64,000 nt of DNA from Bombyx mori (GCF_030269925.1 NC_085130.1:9002501-9066500); one strand, 5' to 3'; shown: positions 9,570 through 19,092, numbered from the stretch's first letter. Numbers and translations: made by a program. Notes: generated from the sequence alone by a model not told the origin.

Positions 9570-11750
9570 ATGTCGTCGGGGAACTCACCCCCGTTAATCA
9601 GCACACCCGGCCCGTCCAATAAGGGACGTCAGGCGACTCACAAGCCAACACCTGCAACCCGTACAAGCTTGACGGGACTCGGGTTGGACAGCCAGCCCGG
9701 GCCTTCGGTCGCGGCCCAGGGGTCCCCGAGGATCGGACCGAGGGAAGGTAATCTTCCCTCGTTGACCGATCCCTCCGGGCCCTCTCGGCCGCGGAAGAAG
9801 GCCAGGTCTGAGTCTGACCGAGGCTCGTCAAGCGACAAGGATAAGCGTCCGCGACTGGGTCCTTCCTCCAGATCGGAGGGAGAGGAAAGTGCGACCACAT
9901 CCACCGATCATTCCTCAACTGAATCCGTGACTCCTTCCACGTCTAGATCTTCGTCCCCCTCTGGGAGCCCAATCCCAGCCAATAAACCAATTCCGAAGCC
10001 TAGGGCCCCCGCCAGGACAGGGACAGCCCTTAGGCAACTACGATCCCCTCCACGCTCTCCCTCCCCAACGTTATCCCCAATCCCGGTGGACTCAACCCGA
10101 GGTGCCCCCGCCCTAAGCGGCACGGCGGGCAACCTGGATTCCACCAGGTATATGGACCTCGAGTCCACCAGACCCCAACATATTCCCTTACCGACAAACC
10201 CCAAGCCTTCTACCTCCTACGCTGCCATGGCAGCTAGGCCAGGTATTCCTACCACCCAGAGGACTTCCCAATCCCCAAAAGCCCCTCCCCCGAGGTCGAA
10301 GGGTCGTGCCCAGGAGGTATTACGTCGACACCCACCAATTATGGTGGAGGCCCTCCCGAATTGGCCTCGCCATTTGGCGGCCATTAGGGAGCGCTTAGGT
10401 CGAGCTCCCTCGGCGCAACCCTTCGGCGCCGGTTTTAGATTTCTGCCGACGTCGGTCGAGGAGTACAGGGCGGTCCAGGCCTACCTGTCGGAGGCCTCTG
10501 CCAGGGATGGTACCATTAAATGGTACTGTTATGCCCTGGCGGAGGAGATGCCTTCTAAGGTGGCGGTCCGGGGCCTCCCTGCCGACACCGACGAGGCAGA
10601 AATAGTCAATGCCCTGAAGGAGCTGGGATTCCCGGCTCGATATGCCAGGTGCATCAGGTCCCAGAGAGGGCGACCGGGCTGCGTGTTTCACGTAGCCCTG
10701 GACCACCTCTCAAGGGACGACCTCGCCCGCTTGTACGCAGTCAACGAACTGTTGTACTTGCCGGGGGTGACAGTTGAGGGATGGCGTCCAACCCGAGGGC
10801 CCGCGCAGTGTCATCGCTGCCAGGCCTTCGGACACGCATCCTACAACTGCCATCGCGCGGTCCGCTGCGTAAGGTGTGCCGGAGAGCACATTGTAGCGGA
10901 CTGCCCGAGGCCGAGGGACGGCCCATTCTCCTGCGCCAATTGTGGGAAGGACCACGTCGCCGTCGACAGACGGTGTGCGGTCTTCCGCAAACGGGCCAGG
11001 ATGATGGGAGTCACCGTCCCTCCTCCTGCGCCACCGGTGCCTCGAGCCGGGGGTGCAGCTCCTCCGGCTGTACTTCCCATAGTAAGGGGGAAGGGGAAGG
11101 GGAAAGGGAAATCTTCCCTTCCCCCGGCCCCTCCCCCTCGAAACTCCATTCCGTCCGCCGTGGTAGTGGAGGCTGAGCCGTCAGCGACCACGTTGATGGC
11201 GCAGGCCAACCGGCCGCGGCGGACAAATAAACCCATTCCCGTTCCTCGTGGTCGCACTTCCGCTGGTGTCACACCTACACCTCGCCCGACCGGCGGTCCT
11301 GCACCCGGAAAAAATAGTAATAGGAACAAAAAGAAAAAACAAAAGAAAAAAGATAAAAAAAAAGAAGCACGAGAGAGAGAGGAAGCCATCAGAGATGATG
11401 ATGCTGCACCTCTCGAACAATCCCAAATGGTCGTTGAGACAATGGAGGTCAACGAGGCCTCCCCTACTGCCCAAACATCGAACTCCAATCCGCCATTGCC
11501 ATCGGCCCATCTGGCCGAAGACAATTCTAATCTGAACAGCCAGCCCCCCCTTCCCCCCCGCCCTCAGCGCGAGCGCCGCAGCGGTCGACAGGCCTCTCAG
11601 CCTGCCGGCTTTGCTGCATGGCTGCTCACACTGTGGGAAAAATTGTCCGAGGTGATCTCCGGAGTAATCCGTGAGATCGCCTCGGGAGCCAGTCCCTTCG
11701 GGGCGCTCCTGTCGGGGTTCTACCGAATGATTGCGCAGTTCAATGGCTAG
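9570..11750 (+). CDS. LINE ORF1 (gag-like RNA-binding protein), element A
   Basis: A 726-aa ORF1 protein expected to bind LINE RNA and form the ribonucleoprotein. The N-terminal ~250 residues are Pro/Ser/Thr-rich and basic (SRPRKKARSESDRGSS), probably disordered and nuclear-targeting. A conserved region (about 330-410; KVAVRGLPADTDEAEI, then LLYLPGVTVEGWRP) resembles the RRM-like domain that precedes the knuckles in jockey-clade gag proteins. Three zinc knuckles follow: CHRCQAFGHASYNC (from residue 414), CVRCAGEHIVADC (433) and CANCGKDHVAVDRRC (455). After them comes a very basic KKKKQKKKDKKK stretch (about 590-610) and a hydrophobic, Trp-containing C-terminus. The ATG at 9570 was chosen because element B has the homologous start. 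Its stop overlaps the ORF2 start by 8 nt (ATGGCTAG), which suggests coupled termination and reinitiation. The frame is intact. Confidence 0.93.
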   Translation: MSSGNSPPLISTPGPSNKGRQATHKPTPATRTSLTGLGLDSQPGPSVAAQGSPRIGPREGNLPSLTDPSGPSRPRKKARSESDRGSSSDKDKRPRLGPSSRSEGEESATTSTDHSSTESVTPSTSRSSSPSGSPIPANKPIPKPRAPARTGTALRQLRSPPRSPSPTLSPIPVDSTRGAPALSGTAGNLDSTRYMDLESTRPQHIPLPTNPKPSTSYAAMAARPGIPTTQRTSQSPKAPPPRSKGRAQEVLRRHPPIMVEALPNWPRHLAAIRERLGRAPSAQPFGAGFRFLPTSVEEYRAVQAYLSEASARDGTIKWYCYALAEEMPSKVAVRGLPADTDEAEIVNALKELGFPARYARCIRSQRGRPGCVFHVALDHLSRDDLARLYAVNELLYLPGVTVEGWRPTRGPAQCHRCQAFGHASYNCHRAVRCVRCAGEHIVADCPRPRDGPFSCANCGKDHVAVDRRCAVFRKRARMMGVTVPPPAPPVPRAGGAAPPAVLPIVRGKGKGKGKSSLPPAPPPRNSIPSAVVVEAEPSATTLMAQANRPRRTNKPIPVPRGRTSAGVTPTPRPTGGPAPGKNSNRNKKKKQKKKDKKKEAREREEAIRDDDAAPLEQSQMVVETMEVNEASPTAQTSNSNPPLPSAHLAEDNSNLNSQPPLPPRPQRERRSGRQASQPAGFAAWLLTLWEKLSEVISGVIREIASGASPFGALLSGFYRMIAQFNG

Positions 11751-14469
11751 CCAGGAGCTGCGCATCATTTATTGGAACCCCGACGGGATAAAGTCCCGAA
11801 AGAACGACCTGCTTGTTCTCGCCCGGGAGTACAACCCTGAGGTTCTGCTCCTGGGCGAGACCTTGTTAAAACCTCAGGATGTGTTCAGGATTCCCAACTA
11901 CTTCATGTACCGACGTGACGAGCTTACCCCTGCCGGGCGGCCGTTCAGGGGCACTGCGGCCCTTGTCAGGCGGGACGTGGTGCATGATCAGTTGGATTTG
12001 CTGTCCTTCTCATCGACAAGGTCAGTCGGTGTGAGGGTACACACCTCGGGGGGAGATATGCGGATTTATGCCGCGTATAGACCCCCGGGGCCTGAATTCC
12101 ACCCTGAGGATATAAGACGGGCCCTGAATTACGACAGCCGCCCAGCTCTGCTGGTCGGGGACCTCAACGCGAAGCACGTCGCGTGGGGTTCCCGACTTAA
12201 CACAGCAGTGGGCAGGCGGCTGTTAGAAGATGCCGATAGGGGCGACTACTCTGTGGTCGGCCCTGATGAACCCACGCACGTCCCGACCGCCGCGCGATAC
12301 CAGCCCGATGTGCTGGACGTGTGTGTTCATAAGGGGCTACGGTGCCCCGTAACGATCGAGGCACTGTACGACCTGGGTACCCCACATCTCCCTGTCCTGG
12401 TGACACTGGGAATGGGGCTCACCCGGGTTGCGACTTCGCCCCTACGACCGAAGGTCGACTGGGAGCTCTTTAAGAGACGACTAGTCGACCTTCCCGTAAT
12501 TCAGGACCCCAACACCCCTGAGGGGGTCGATGACGCGGCAGTCCGCCTTATCGACTCCATCAGGGGAGCGATTGACCAGGCGACGACTCTTGTGCCCAGC
12601 GGCGGGCCCAGAGGTAGACTCCCGGCCCATCTGAAGGCGATCATTCGCCGGAAGAGGGGCCTGAGGAGGCTCTGGGCGACAACTCGTTGTCCCAGGATCA
12701 AGCGCGAGCTTAATGAGTTGGAAGCGGAGTTGGCGGCGAAGATTAGCTCCTTTCGGGGCTATGCGTGGGAGGAACGGATTGAGGAGGCCCGTGAGGACCC
12801 CTCTTCCGTGTCCCTCCACCGACTTTGCCGCCAGCTCTCAAATCGGCCTGCCCCGACTTGTCCACTCGTGGACGAGAGGGGCAACCGATGCTTCTCGGCT
12901 CAGGCCCGCGCCGATGTCCTGGCCGCAATGCTGGAGCGGCAGTTCGTTCCGAATGACTCTGCACCCTCAGAGGCCGCATTCCACCAATCGGTGGAAGAGA
13001 GCGTAGCGAACCTACTCTCCTCCCCGGTGCCACCGTTGGGAGATGATGTTTTCATCACTCCCAGTGAATTGCGCCTCTCCATCAAGCGGATGAAGAGGCG
13101 CAAGGCGCCGGGTGAGGACGGTATTCCCTCCCTCGCATTCTTTCATTTCCCTGAAACGGTCGTGTCATATATGACACGGCTGTTCAATTCCATTCTGTCC
13201 ACAGGACACTTCCCGGGAATTTGGAAATTGGGCAAGGTTATCGCCTTGCCCAAACCCGGCAAGGATAGGAGAATTCCCTCCAGTTACCGTCCGATCACCT
13301 TGCTGTCGCATGTGGGCAAGTTGTTCGAGAGGCTGCTGCTGAGAAGGGTGTCGCCGCACATCCTTCCCAGACCCGAGCAGTTCGGGTTTCGCAGCGGTCA
13401 CTCGACAACGCTGCAATTGGTCCGCGTCATGCATCACTTGGCGGATCGGTCCAACGCGCGCCAGTACACGGCCGCAGTCTTTCTCGATATCGAGAAGGCC
13501 TTCGACCGTGTCTGGCATGCGGGACTGATCCACAAGTTGGTGCAGAACACGGACCTCCAGCACGCCTACGTGCGACTGCTGGGGTCGTACCTGGAGGGAA
13601 GATCCTTCTTTGTCGCGGTCGAGGGCGCCAAGTCGTCGGTGCGCCCAGTCTCGGCCGGAGTTCCCCAGGGAAGCGTCCTGGCTCCATTCCTCTACGCTCT
13701 CTACACCAACGACATTCCCACGCTCGAGGGTAACCTCCAAGCGTGGGAAGTAGACGTGAAGTTGGCGCTGTTTGCCGACGACAGCGCCTACTTCTCGTCA
13801 TCCAACGTCCCCTCTGCGGCCATTCTGAGGATGCAGAGGCTTTTGGACTTACTGCCCCAGTGGCTGGACCGATGGAGGGTCGCGGTCAACGTGGGGAAGA
13901 CTGCGGCTATCCTCTTCGGTCCGGTCCGCACAACAGTCGTCCCGGGACAGCTCAGTCTCCGTGGCGCTAATGTCGAGTTTAGATCCAGCGTCCGGTACTT
14001 GGGGGTCGATATCGACCGGAGTTTGAGGATGACCGCCCACGCCAGTAAGGCGTTGGCGGCCGCTCGCTGTGCGAGATTCCTCCTCCGGCCGGTGTTGGCC
14101 TCTAGGTTGCCGGTCAGGACTAAGCTCGGCATTTATAAGACGTATGTCCGTTCCCGTATCACGTACGCAGCTGAGGCCTGGTATCACCTCATCCCGCAGG
14201 GTATGCGGGCGAGGTTACAGGTCCAGCAAAATCTGGCTCTTCGCACGATAGTCGGAGCAGGGCGTTACGTCAGAAATGACGTAATCGCCCGGGATCTGGA
14301 TGTGGAGTCGCTCGAGGAGTTCATCCGGAGGCTAGCTCGTAATCTTTACGAGCGGGCTGACGGTGGACCCCACGAGCACCTCCACAATATAGCTCCCTTG
14401 CACGCCAGACCACCTGATGGTCGGGCGCTACCAAGGGAGCTACTGGAACCCCCGGCTATGGTAAGATAG
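11743..14469 (+). CDS. LINE ORF2 (endonuclease-reverse transcriptase), element A
   Basis: 908 aa from the ATG at 11743 (an in-frame ATG at 11731 also exists, but element B begins at the position equivalent to 11743). N-terminal EEP-type endonuclease: YWNPDG with the catalytic-site Asn, GETLLKP (Glu39), YAAYRPPG, GDLNAKHVAWGS (Asp140, Asn142), DVLDVCV. The final motif, usually S-D-H, reads T-P-H (213-215), so the Asp is Pro while the His is kept. Reverse transcriptase: RRKAPGEDGIPS, SSYRPITLLSHVGKLFERLL, QFGFRSGHST, motif A FLDIEKAFD (Asp582), motif B AGVPQGSVLAPFLY, motif C FADD (677-680), then YLGVDIDRSL. It nicks DNA and primes cDNA synthesis on the target. The frame is intact to TAG, so possibly active. 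About 99% identical to B over nearly its whole length. Confidence 0.95.
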   Translation: MASQELRIIYWNPDGIKSRKNDLLVLAREYNPEVLLLGETLLKPQDVFRIPNYFMYRRDELTPAGRPFRGTAALVRRDVVHDQLDLLSFSSTRSVGVRVHTSGGDMRIYAAYRPPGPEFHPEDIRRALNYDSRPALLVGDLNAKHVAWGSRLNTAVGRRLLEDADRGDYSVVGPDEPTHVPTAARYQPDVLDVCVHKGLRCPVTIEALYDLGTPHLPVLVTLGMGLTRVATSPLRPKVDWELFKRRLVDLPVIQDPNTPEGVDDAAVRLIDSIRGAIDQATTLVPSGGPRGRLPAHLKAIIRRKRGLRRLWATTRCPRIKRELNELEAELAAKISSFRGYAWEERIEEAREDPSSVSLHRLCRQLSNRPAPTCPLVDERGNRCFSAQARADVLAAMLERQFVPNDSAPSEAAFHQSVEESVANLLSSPVPPLGDDVFITPSELRLSIKRMKRRKAPGEDGIPSLAFFHFPETVVSYMTRLFNSILSTGHFPGIWKLGKVIALPKPGKDRRIPSSYRPITLLSHVGKLFERLLLRRVSPHILPRPEQFGFRSGHSTTLQLVRVMHHLADRSNARQYTAAVFLDIEKAFDRVWHAGLIHKLVQNTDLQHAYVRLLGSYLEGRSFFVAVEGAKSSVRPVSAGVPQGSVLAPFLYALYTNDIPTLEGNLQAWEVDVKLALFADDSAYFSSSNVPSAAILRMQRLLDLLPQWLDRWRVAVNVGKTAAILFGPVRTTVVPGQLSLRGANVEFRSSVRYLGVDIDRSLRMTAHASKALAAARCARFLLRPVLASRLPVRTKLGIYKTYVRSRITYAAEAWYHLIPQGMRARLQVQQNLALRTIVGAGRYVRNDVIARDLDVESLEEFIRRLARNLYERADGGPHEHLHNIAPLHARPPDGRALPRELLEPPAMVR

Positions 14470-14539
14470 TCGGCTTAATCGGAGTGATATGGGAGTGCTC
14501 ATAATGAGTGCCCCCATGGGACTGAGCTGTCCACACTCG

Positions 14540-14676
14540 TCATGTCCCCCCACATCGTTGGGGTGCCCCCTTATGGGGACCCATTTCCCACCCCCGTTGG
14601 GTGGACCACTCCCCCGTTTGGGGAGTGTTTAACATCGGTCCCTCCCCGCGACGGTCCTCCCCTTCTGGGGAGCCCC
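14540..14676 (+). other. Array of five GC-rich hairpins in the 3'UTR of element A
   Basis: Five consecutive stem-loops are visible: CCCCA/TGGGG, CCCC/GGGG, CCACCC/GGGTGG, CACTCCCC/GGGGAGTG and CTCCCC/GGGGAG, each with a 3-6 nt loop. Element B keeps all five at 39944-40078 with changes mostly in loops. Possible role: recognition of the 3' end by the LINE reverse transcriptase, or RNA stability. This role is inferred. Confidence 0.7.
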
Positions 14677-14849
14677 TAGCGGGTGAGCGCCAAACCAGTG
14701 CCGCGGCTCCCCCTCTGGCTTGTAGAGGTGGGGCCGCGACATGGGGCCGGTGGCGGGCCCCACGGTTGCTGACTGTTGTCCTGGCTTATGTATATAGTAG
14801 AGTAGTTAGTTTTTAGTTAGTTTAGTTAGTTGTGTAGTTAGTTGTAAGG

Positions 14850-14882
<33 letters not shown>
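14850..14882 (+). repeat. Internal A-tract of element A
   Basis: 33 A residues, preceded by TAGTTAGT-like repeats and followed by 275 bp that is still part of the element, because its end is shared with B and abuts the target duplication. It is therefore not the terminal poly(A). Confidence 0.9.
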
Positions 14883-14885
<3 letters not shown>

Positions 14886-15157
14886 AGCATTAGGAAGCAG
14901 AGGACAGCAGCCGGCGCCGGGGTGCGTCGTCCGCGGGCACCACTCCTCCTGCATCATCAAGCCCGTCGTATTAAATATATGTATGTATTTTTGTCGATGT
15001 GAGTGTGCCGAAGCACGCTGCGAACAGCCCCCCCCAATCCAGTCCTGCATCCATTTCACCCCTGCCCTATGTGGCAGGGAGCGTCTGCCCGGGTAGTGGG
15101 GTTTACCCCGAGGCCCGCTCCGTGCCCCCGTAAGGGAGTACGACGACCCCGAAGAAG

Positions 15158-15171
15158 AAGACACAAGTTTA
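15158..15171. repeat. Right target-site duplication of element A
   Basis: AAGACACAAGTTTA, identical to 8219-8232. It abuts GACCCCGAAG, the 3' end of the LINE. Confidence 0.9.
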
Positions 15172-15304
15172 TTCCACGTCTGGTACGCGTGCTTGAAATA
15201 AAAAAATCCTTATTCAATACAGAATAGGTTAGCGTTTCTCTAACACCCAATTATCGCGTAGAACAAAATCTAAGTCAAACAAAGTGCTAGTCGTAAAGAA
15301 AGCG

Positions 15305-15460
15305 TTAGTTCTTTCATTCGCGAAGCAGCTACTCTTGAGTTGTTAGGTCTCGCTTGGAGGCGCTCGGGTAGCTGTTAGCAAATCCCATCCCTCCCGGGTG
15401 AGCCCTTGCTCGCCCGCGTGTCCTTGTGAAACTAGAAAAGCCTCCAGGACACAATCACAG
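15305..15460 (+). repeat. LINE 3'UTR-type fragment shared with 58846-59065
   Basis: TTCATTCGCGAAGCAGCTAC...TCTTGAG...GTTAGGTCTC...TAGCTGTTAGCAAATCCCA is matched in inverted orientation at 58846-59000. Weak similarity to the 3'UTR of element C (GCGAAGCA-CTGCTCTTG, GTTAGCAA) suggests a related jockey-clade LINE. Confidence 0.6.
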
Positions 15461-15577
15461 AAAAAAAGCTTTTTCAATATAATGAAATGAAACGTAAAAG
15501 TCTAGACACATTTTTAACAGAAAAACAAACGAAGTCTATCTCAAAATTTGAATATCGACGAATAACATCTTAGTCAT

Positions 15578-16020
15578 CGTGGAAGTCGTCATGGCCTAAA
15601 GGATAAGACGTCGGTGCATCCGTATGACGCGATGCACCGGTGTTAGAATCCGGCAGGCGGGTACCAATTTTTCTAATGAAATATGTACTTAACAAATGTT
15701 CACGATTGACTTCCACGGTGAAGGAATAACATCGTGTAATAAAAACCAAACCCGCAAAATTATAATTTGCGTAATCACTGGTGGTAGGACCTCTTGGGAG
15801 TCCGCACGGGTAGGTACCACCACCCCGCCTATTTCCGCCGTGAAGCAGTAATGCGTTTCGGTTCGAAGGGTGGGGTAGCCGTTGTAACTATAGTGAGACC
15901 TTAGAACTTATATCTCGAGGTGGGTGGCGCGTTTACGTTGTAGATGTCTATGGGCTCCAGTAACAACTTAACATCAGGTGGGCTGTGAGCTCGTCCATCC
16001 ATCTAAGCAATAAAAAAAAA
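15578..16020 (+). repeat. Full-length Bm1 SINE with target duplication
   Basis: Near-complete long form. The tRNA-like head (GTCATGGCCTAAAGGATAAG, then GTGTTAGAATCCGGC as a mutated B box) starts near 15583, followed by the linker with the CGCAAAATTATAATTTGCG palindrome, the body and the A-tail to 16020. TAGTCAT flanks it at 15571-15577 and 16021-16027. It is the best copy in the window for seeing the SINE's overall structure. Confidence 0.9.
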
Positions 16021-16311
16021 TAGTCATTCGAAGCGGCGTAGATATACTAATAATAATATCGCGAGATTTAGCTTTGATTAAAGTTTTAGTTTTAATTGTA
16101 ACAAATCGTACGGTTCTTAGCGGCGCCTCGTTATGACTGTCGATACGACAGTAAGCTTCACTTTAATAACGAAAAATTAAACTGACACTAAAAAAAAAGG
16201 CATAAGAAGACCAACATTTTAAATAGATCAATGTAATTAACAATGTACAAATCGGTCAACGTGTATCGAGTTATATTCCTATCCGCCATCGTTATTCGGT
16301 TTCTTTTTTTT

Positions 16312-16500
16312 ATCCCACCTATGCTGATAGTCTTGAGATGCTATTTCAGCTTCGTCCTAACATGTAGGTGAGCTCACGAGGCTCAAATCTGACGACGTTG
16401 CTAACACGAACCCTAGCAAGAACTCAGTGTGCTGTGTCTGTGGGTTAATTTACTGATCGAACCCTTCGTCGCAAGTGACGGGTTCGACGAGAACAATGAC
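16312..16500 (-). repeat. Element C-type LINE 3' end fragment
   Basis: The reverse complement shows the 3'UTR features of element C (ACCGGTCATTGTTC, CGTCGAACC, GTTAGCAACGTC, GAAATAGC and an A-rich end), with an internal deletion relative to 48170-48447. Confidence 0.65.
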
Positions 16501-18180
16501 CGGTTATTCGGTTAAATATACGTAAATAATCGTGAATCCAATAGTAGGGGTTTGTTTGAGTTCAATCTCGCTCAGCAACACGATGTCGAGGAAGGAACAA
16601 CTTTTTCTAACTCGCATCATCTTATTAACTGCATCCGTCTTATTATATTTGCCTTTAAGTCTGCCCGTAAGGAAAAAGATCTATTGTAGTGGATTTTGAG
16701 TTGATTTACATAAGATAAACCACACTCCGAAGCGTCCTGAAAAGATTTCATAGCCAGCCAACCGCTTGTCGAATCTGACTTAAATCCTTTAAACACACAG
16801 GAGCTATTAGCAGATTCATTCCACCCGGTCATTTTCACCCAGATGTAATAATAATAAATAATAAATAATAAATAAAAATCATTTATTGCCTTTCACATCA
16901 CAGAAAATAAAATGAAATACAAATAAAAGAAAAGAAGAAAAAAAAGAGAAAAAGGCAAAAGGAGGTGGCTCAGCTATTGCTGTTCGAGGTTGATAAATCG
17001 AACATCGCTGATTTTCAGTCACCCCCGTTTCCCCTTGGTTCTTTGCGGGAATGAAGGCTAATTACGTGTGTACATACTTAGAATATGGTATAAATTAGTA
17101 AAACTAGTAAATTAAATATTAACTAAAAAAAAAACTAGTAATAATCGAAACAGAATTTATTGTTTGGTACAACATTTGCTATTATTAAACATTTTCTAGT
17201 ATTTTCTTTAGTTTTCACGAGTCGTAAACTAAACTAAACTTACTTTGACGTCTTAATCTTGTATTTTTATTGTCATTATATTATTTCTTCGTCTGTGAAT
17301 ATTAAAATTGTAAAGAATTCGAAAGGTTAACAAAATTTATCAAATATTACGTATTGATTAAACTAGAAACTAAATGGAACGTAGCGATGAATAATGTTAG
17401 ATATACAATTTAAATATATGTATGTATGCATATGTAATCTAAAAATGTTAAGTCTGTTTTTGCATGAAAAAAAATTATCGCTTTTTTTGGGAGCGGTCGA
17501 TTTCACTATTCAATAAGTTTATTTCATAAACTAACTTGGCTTTTTGAGTTTGAGGATAGGTCACTCGGCGAGGATCGAACTGGGACCATCACGGCCCAAT
17601 ATAGGTTATAACCAGCGTGGCTTTGAAGCTTTTAGTGCTTGATTGCTGGCCCGTCAGAAAGTAGTATCATATTTCAACATCGTCATTGACTTTTCATTCC
17701 ATTGACGCGTAGTTACACTACTTTCTGGTACAAAAACATCTGCTTGTATGGATTCTATTAACATTTGCTTAGTTAGTGCGTTGTTATTTTCCCCGTAAAG
17801 GACGTGAAAGCTTTCAGGCCCTCGATTACATTTTCAACGATCACACTACTATAACCGCAGTCTCATAGTTCTCTGTCTACTCCCCGAATGCGATAAGCCG
17901 TTGTAGCGTCACGTAGCAAGTATTACAGAGTTAGGAAGTGTTAGCTCGAAGCCCGAGATTGGCTTAGCTTTTGTTCCACTCGATAACTTGGCTCCGGAAC
18001 TTTTAAGCTCTATTACGTGCTATGATTTATTACGTGTAAGCTTACAGTTTCCGGAAGTTGTAGGAAGCTCCTTAGCTGCGCTACCTGGTTTCACTTTCTT
18101 TGGTCATTCGCAAAACTAAAATTGACATGTGTATATTGAACTCGTTTTTGTTCAAAATCTAAAACATATGTACGTAATGT
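16501..18180. other. AT-rich DNA without recognised genes
   Basis: It contains a short AATA/AAT simple repeat at 16846-16878. A tRNA B-box-like GTTCGATCC on the minus strand near 17570 has no matching cloverleaf. Nothing else is supportable. Confidence 0.5.
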
Positions 18181-18185
18181 GGTAG

Positions 18186-18428
18186 ATGGTAGGACCTCTT
18201 GAGAGTCCGCGCGGGTGGGTACCACCGCCCTGCCTATTTCTGCCGTGAAGCAGTAATGCGTTTCGGTTTGAAAGATGGGGCAGCCGTTGTAACTATACTT
18301 GAGACCTTAGAGCTTATATCTCATAGGTGGGTGGCACATTTACGTTGTAGATGTCTATGGGCTCCAGTAACCACTTAACACCAGGTGGGCTGTGAGCTGA
18401 TCCATACCTATAAGCATTAAAAAAATTT
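18186..18428 (+). repeat. Bm1 SINE, short form
   Basis: Body from ATGGTAGGACCTC to the tail box GTGGGCTGTGAGCTGATCCA and an A/T-rich end. Confidence 0.88.
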
Positions 18429-18874
18429 TTTTTTTTTTGTTAATGCCTCTACACACTATACTTACGTTTCAGGATTCAATCCTGCATATTTGTATTCAGA
18501 ATAGGCGCCATATGAAATATCTATCTATTCGCTTGAACTCAAATACTGCTGATCAATTCTTCTTCGAATTGCCTCCTATCGACGTCTGACGTATCGTGTT
18601 TGAGTTTGAGTACGGTCAACAGAAAGATAAATTAACAAAAAAATAAATATGGCTATATTCATGATCGATGGGGCGTATATTGAAATTGTCTTCGTCAAAA
18701 TGATGAATGAATATTTCATGCTTTAAATTAAGTTTTCAAAAATCGGCTGTTCCATCAGCGATCGTTATAGTTAAATAATTCAGTATGAAATGCTGATAAA
18801 GCGTCAGTGTTACGTTATTACGAATCCGCTTATTGCAGCGGTCACCGCCCTCCGAACTCTTCGATTAGAGATTT

Positions 18875-19092
18875 TGACGTGCGAATTAACCCATAGACAC
18901 AGCCCACTGAGTTTCTCGCCGGATCTTCTTAGTGGATCGCGCTTCCGATCCGGTGGTAGATTCTTCGAAGCACTACTCTTGCTACCCTGGTGTTAGCAAA
19001 TTCTCTAAAGTTGAGCTCGTGACTTTAGCTATCCCTCTGGGCGTAACTGGAATAGCCTCTTAGGCTACTAGCAAATAGGTAGGAATAACAAA
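18875..19092 (+). repeat. Element C-type LINE 3'UTR fragment
   Basis: AACCCATAGACACAGCCCAC, then TGAGTTTCTCGCCGGATC and TCCGATCCGGTGGTAGATTC, matches 48252-48330 closely. The end is AATAGCCTCTTAGGCTACTA and AATAGGTAGG. 5'-truncated and non-coding. Confidence 0.85.

Larger units (their letters stand above)
8233..15157 (+). mobile_element. Full-length jockey-clade LINE (element A)
   Basis: A complete non-LTR retrotransposon of about 6.9 kb between perfect 14-bp target duplications. It starts GCCCGGGACACCAGTGCTAC, the same start as element B at 33691, and ends GACGACCCCGAAG, the same end as B. Order: about 1.34 kb of 5'UTR, ORF1 (zinc-knuckle protein), ORF2 (endonuclease and reverse transcriptase) overlapping ORF1 by 8 nt, a 3'UTR with a hairpin array, an internal A-tract, and a conserved 280-bp terminal segment without terminal poly(A). 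Both ORFs are open and the duplication is perfect, so the insertion is recent and possibly competent. Clade assignment is from motif recognition; the published family name is not known to me. Confidence 0.92.

Noticed and set aside
10841..11768. Long minus-strand frames opposite ORF1 (227, 195 aa) and similar ones opposite ORF1/ORF2 of B (up to 321 aa)
   Set aside because: Antisense shadows of GC-rich coding sequence; composition is the mirror of the ORF1 repeats, with no domain.
8233..15157. Telomere-specific LINE (TRAS or SART type)
   Set aside because: Flanks are not TTAGG repeats and the insertion has an ordinary 14-bp duplication; ORF1/ORF2 motifs fit the jockey clade. The TTAGT-like strings in the UTRs are not telomeric.
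15590..15660. tRNA gene
   Set aside because: A-box and B-box-like strings are present, but they are the tRNA-derived head of Bm1; no full cloverleaf can be drawn.
17550..17640. Possible minus-strand tRNA (GTTCGATCC near 17570)
   Set aside because: No matching acceptor stem or anticodon arm at proper spacing.
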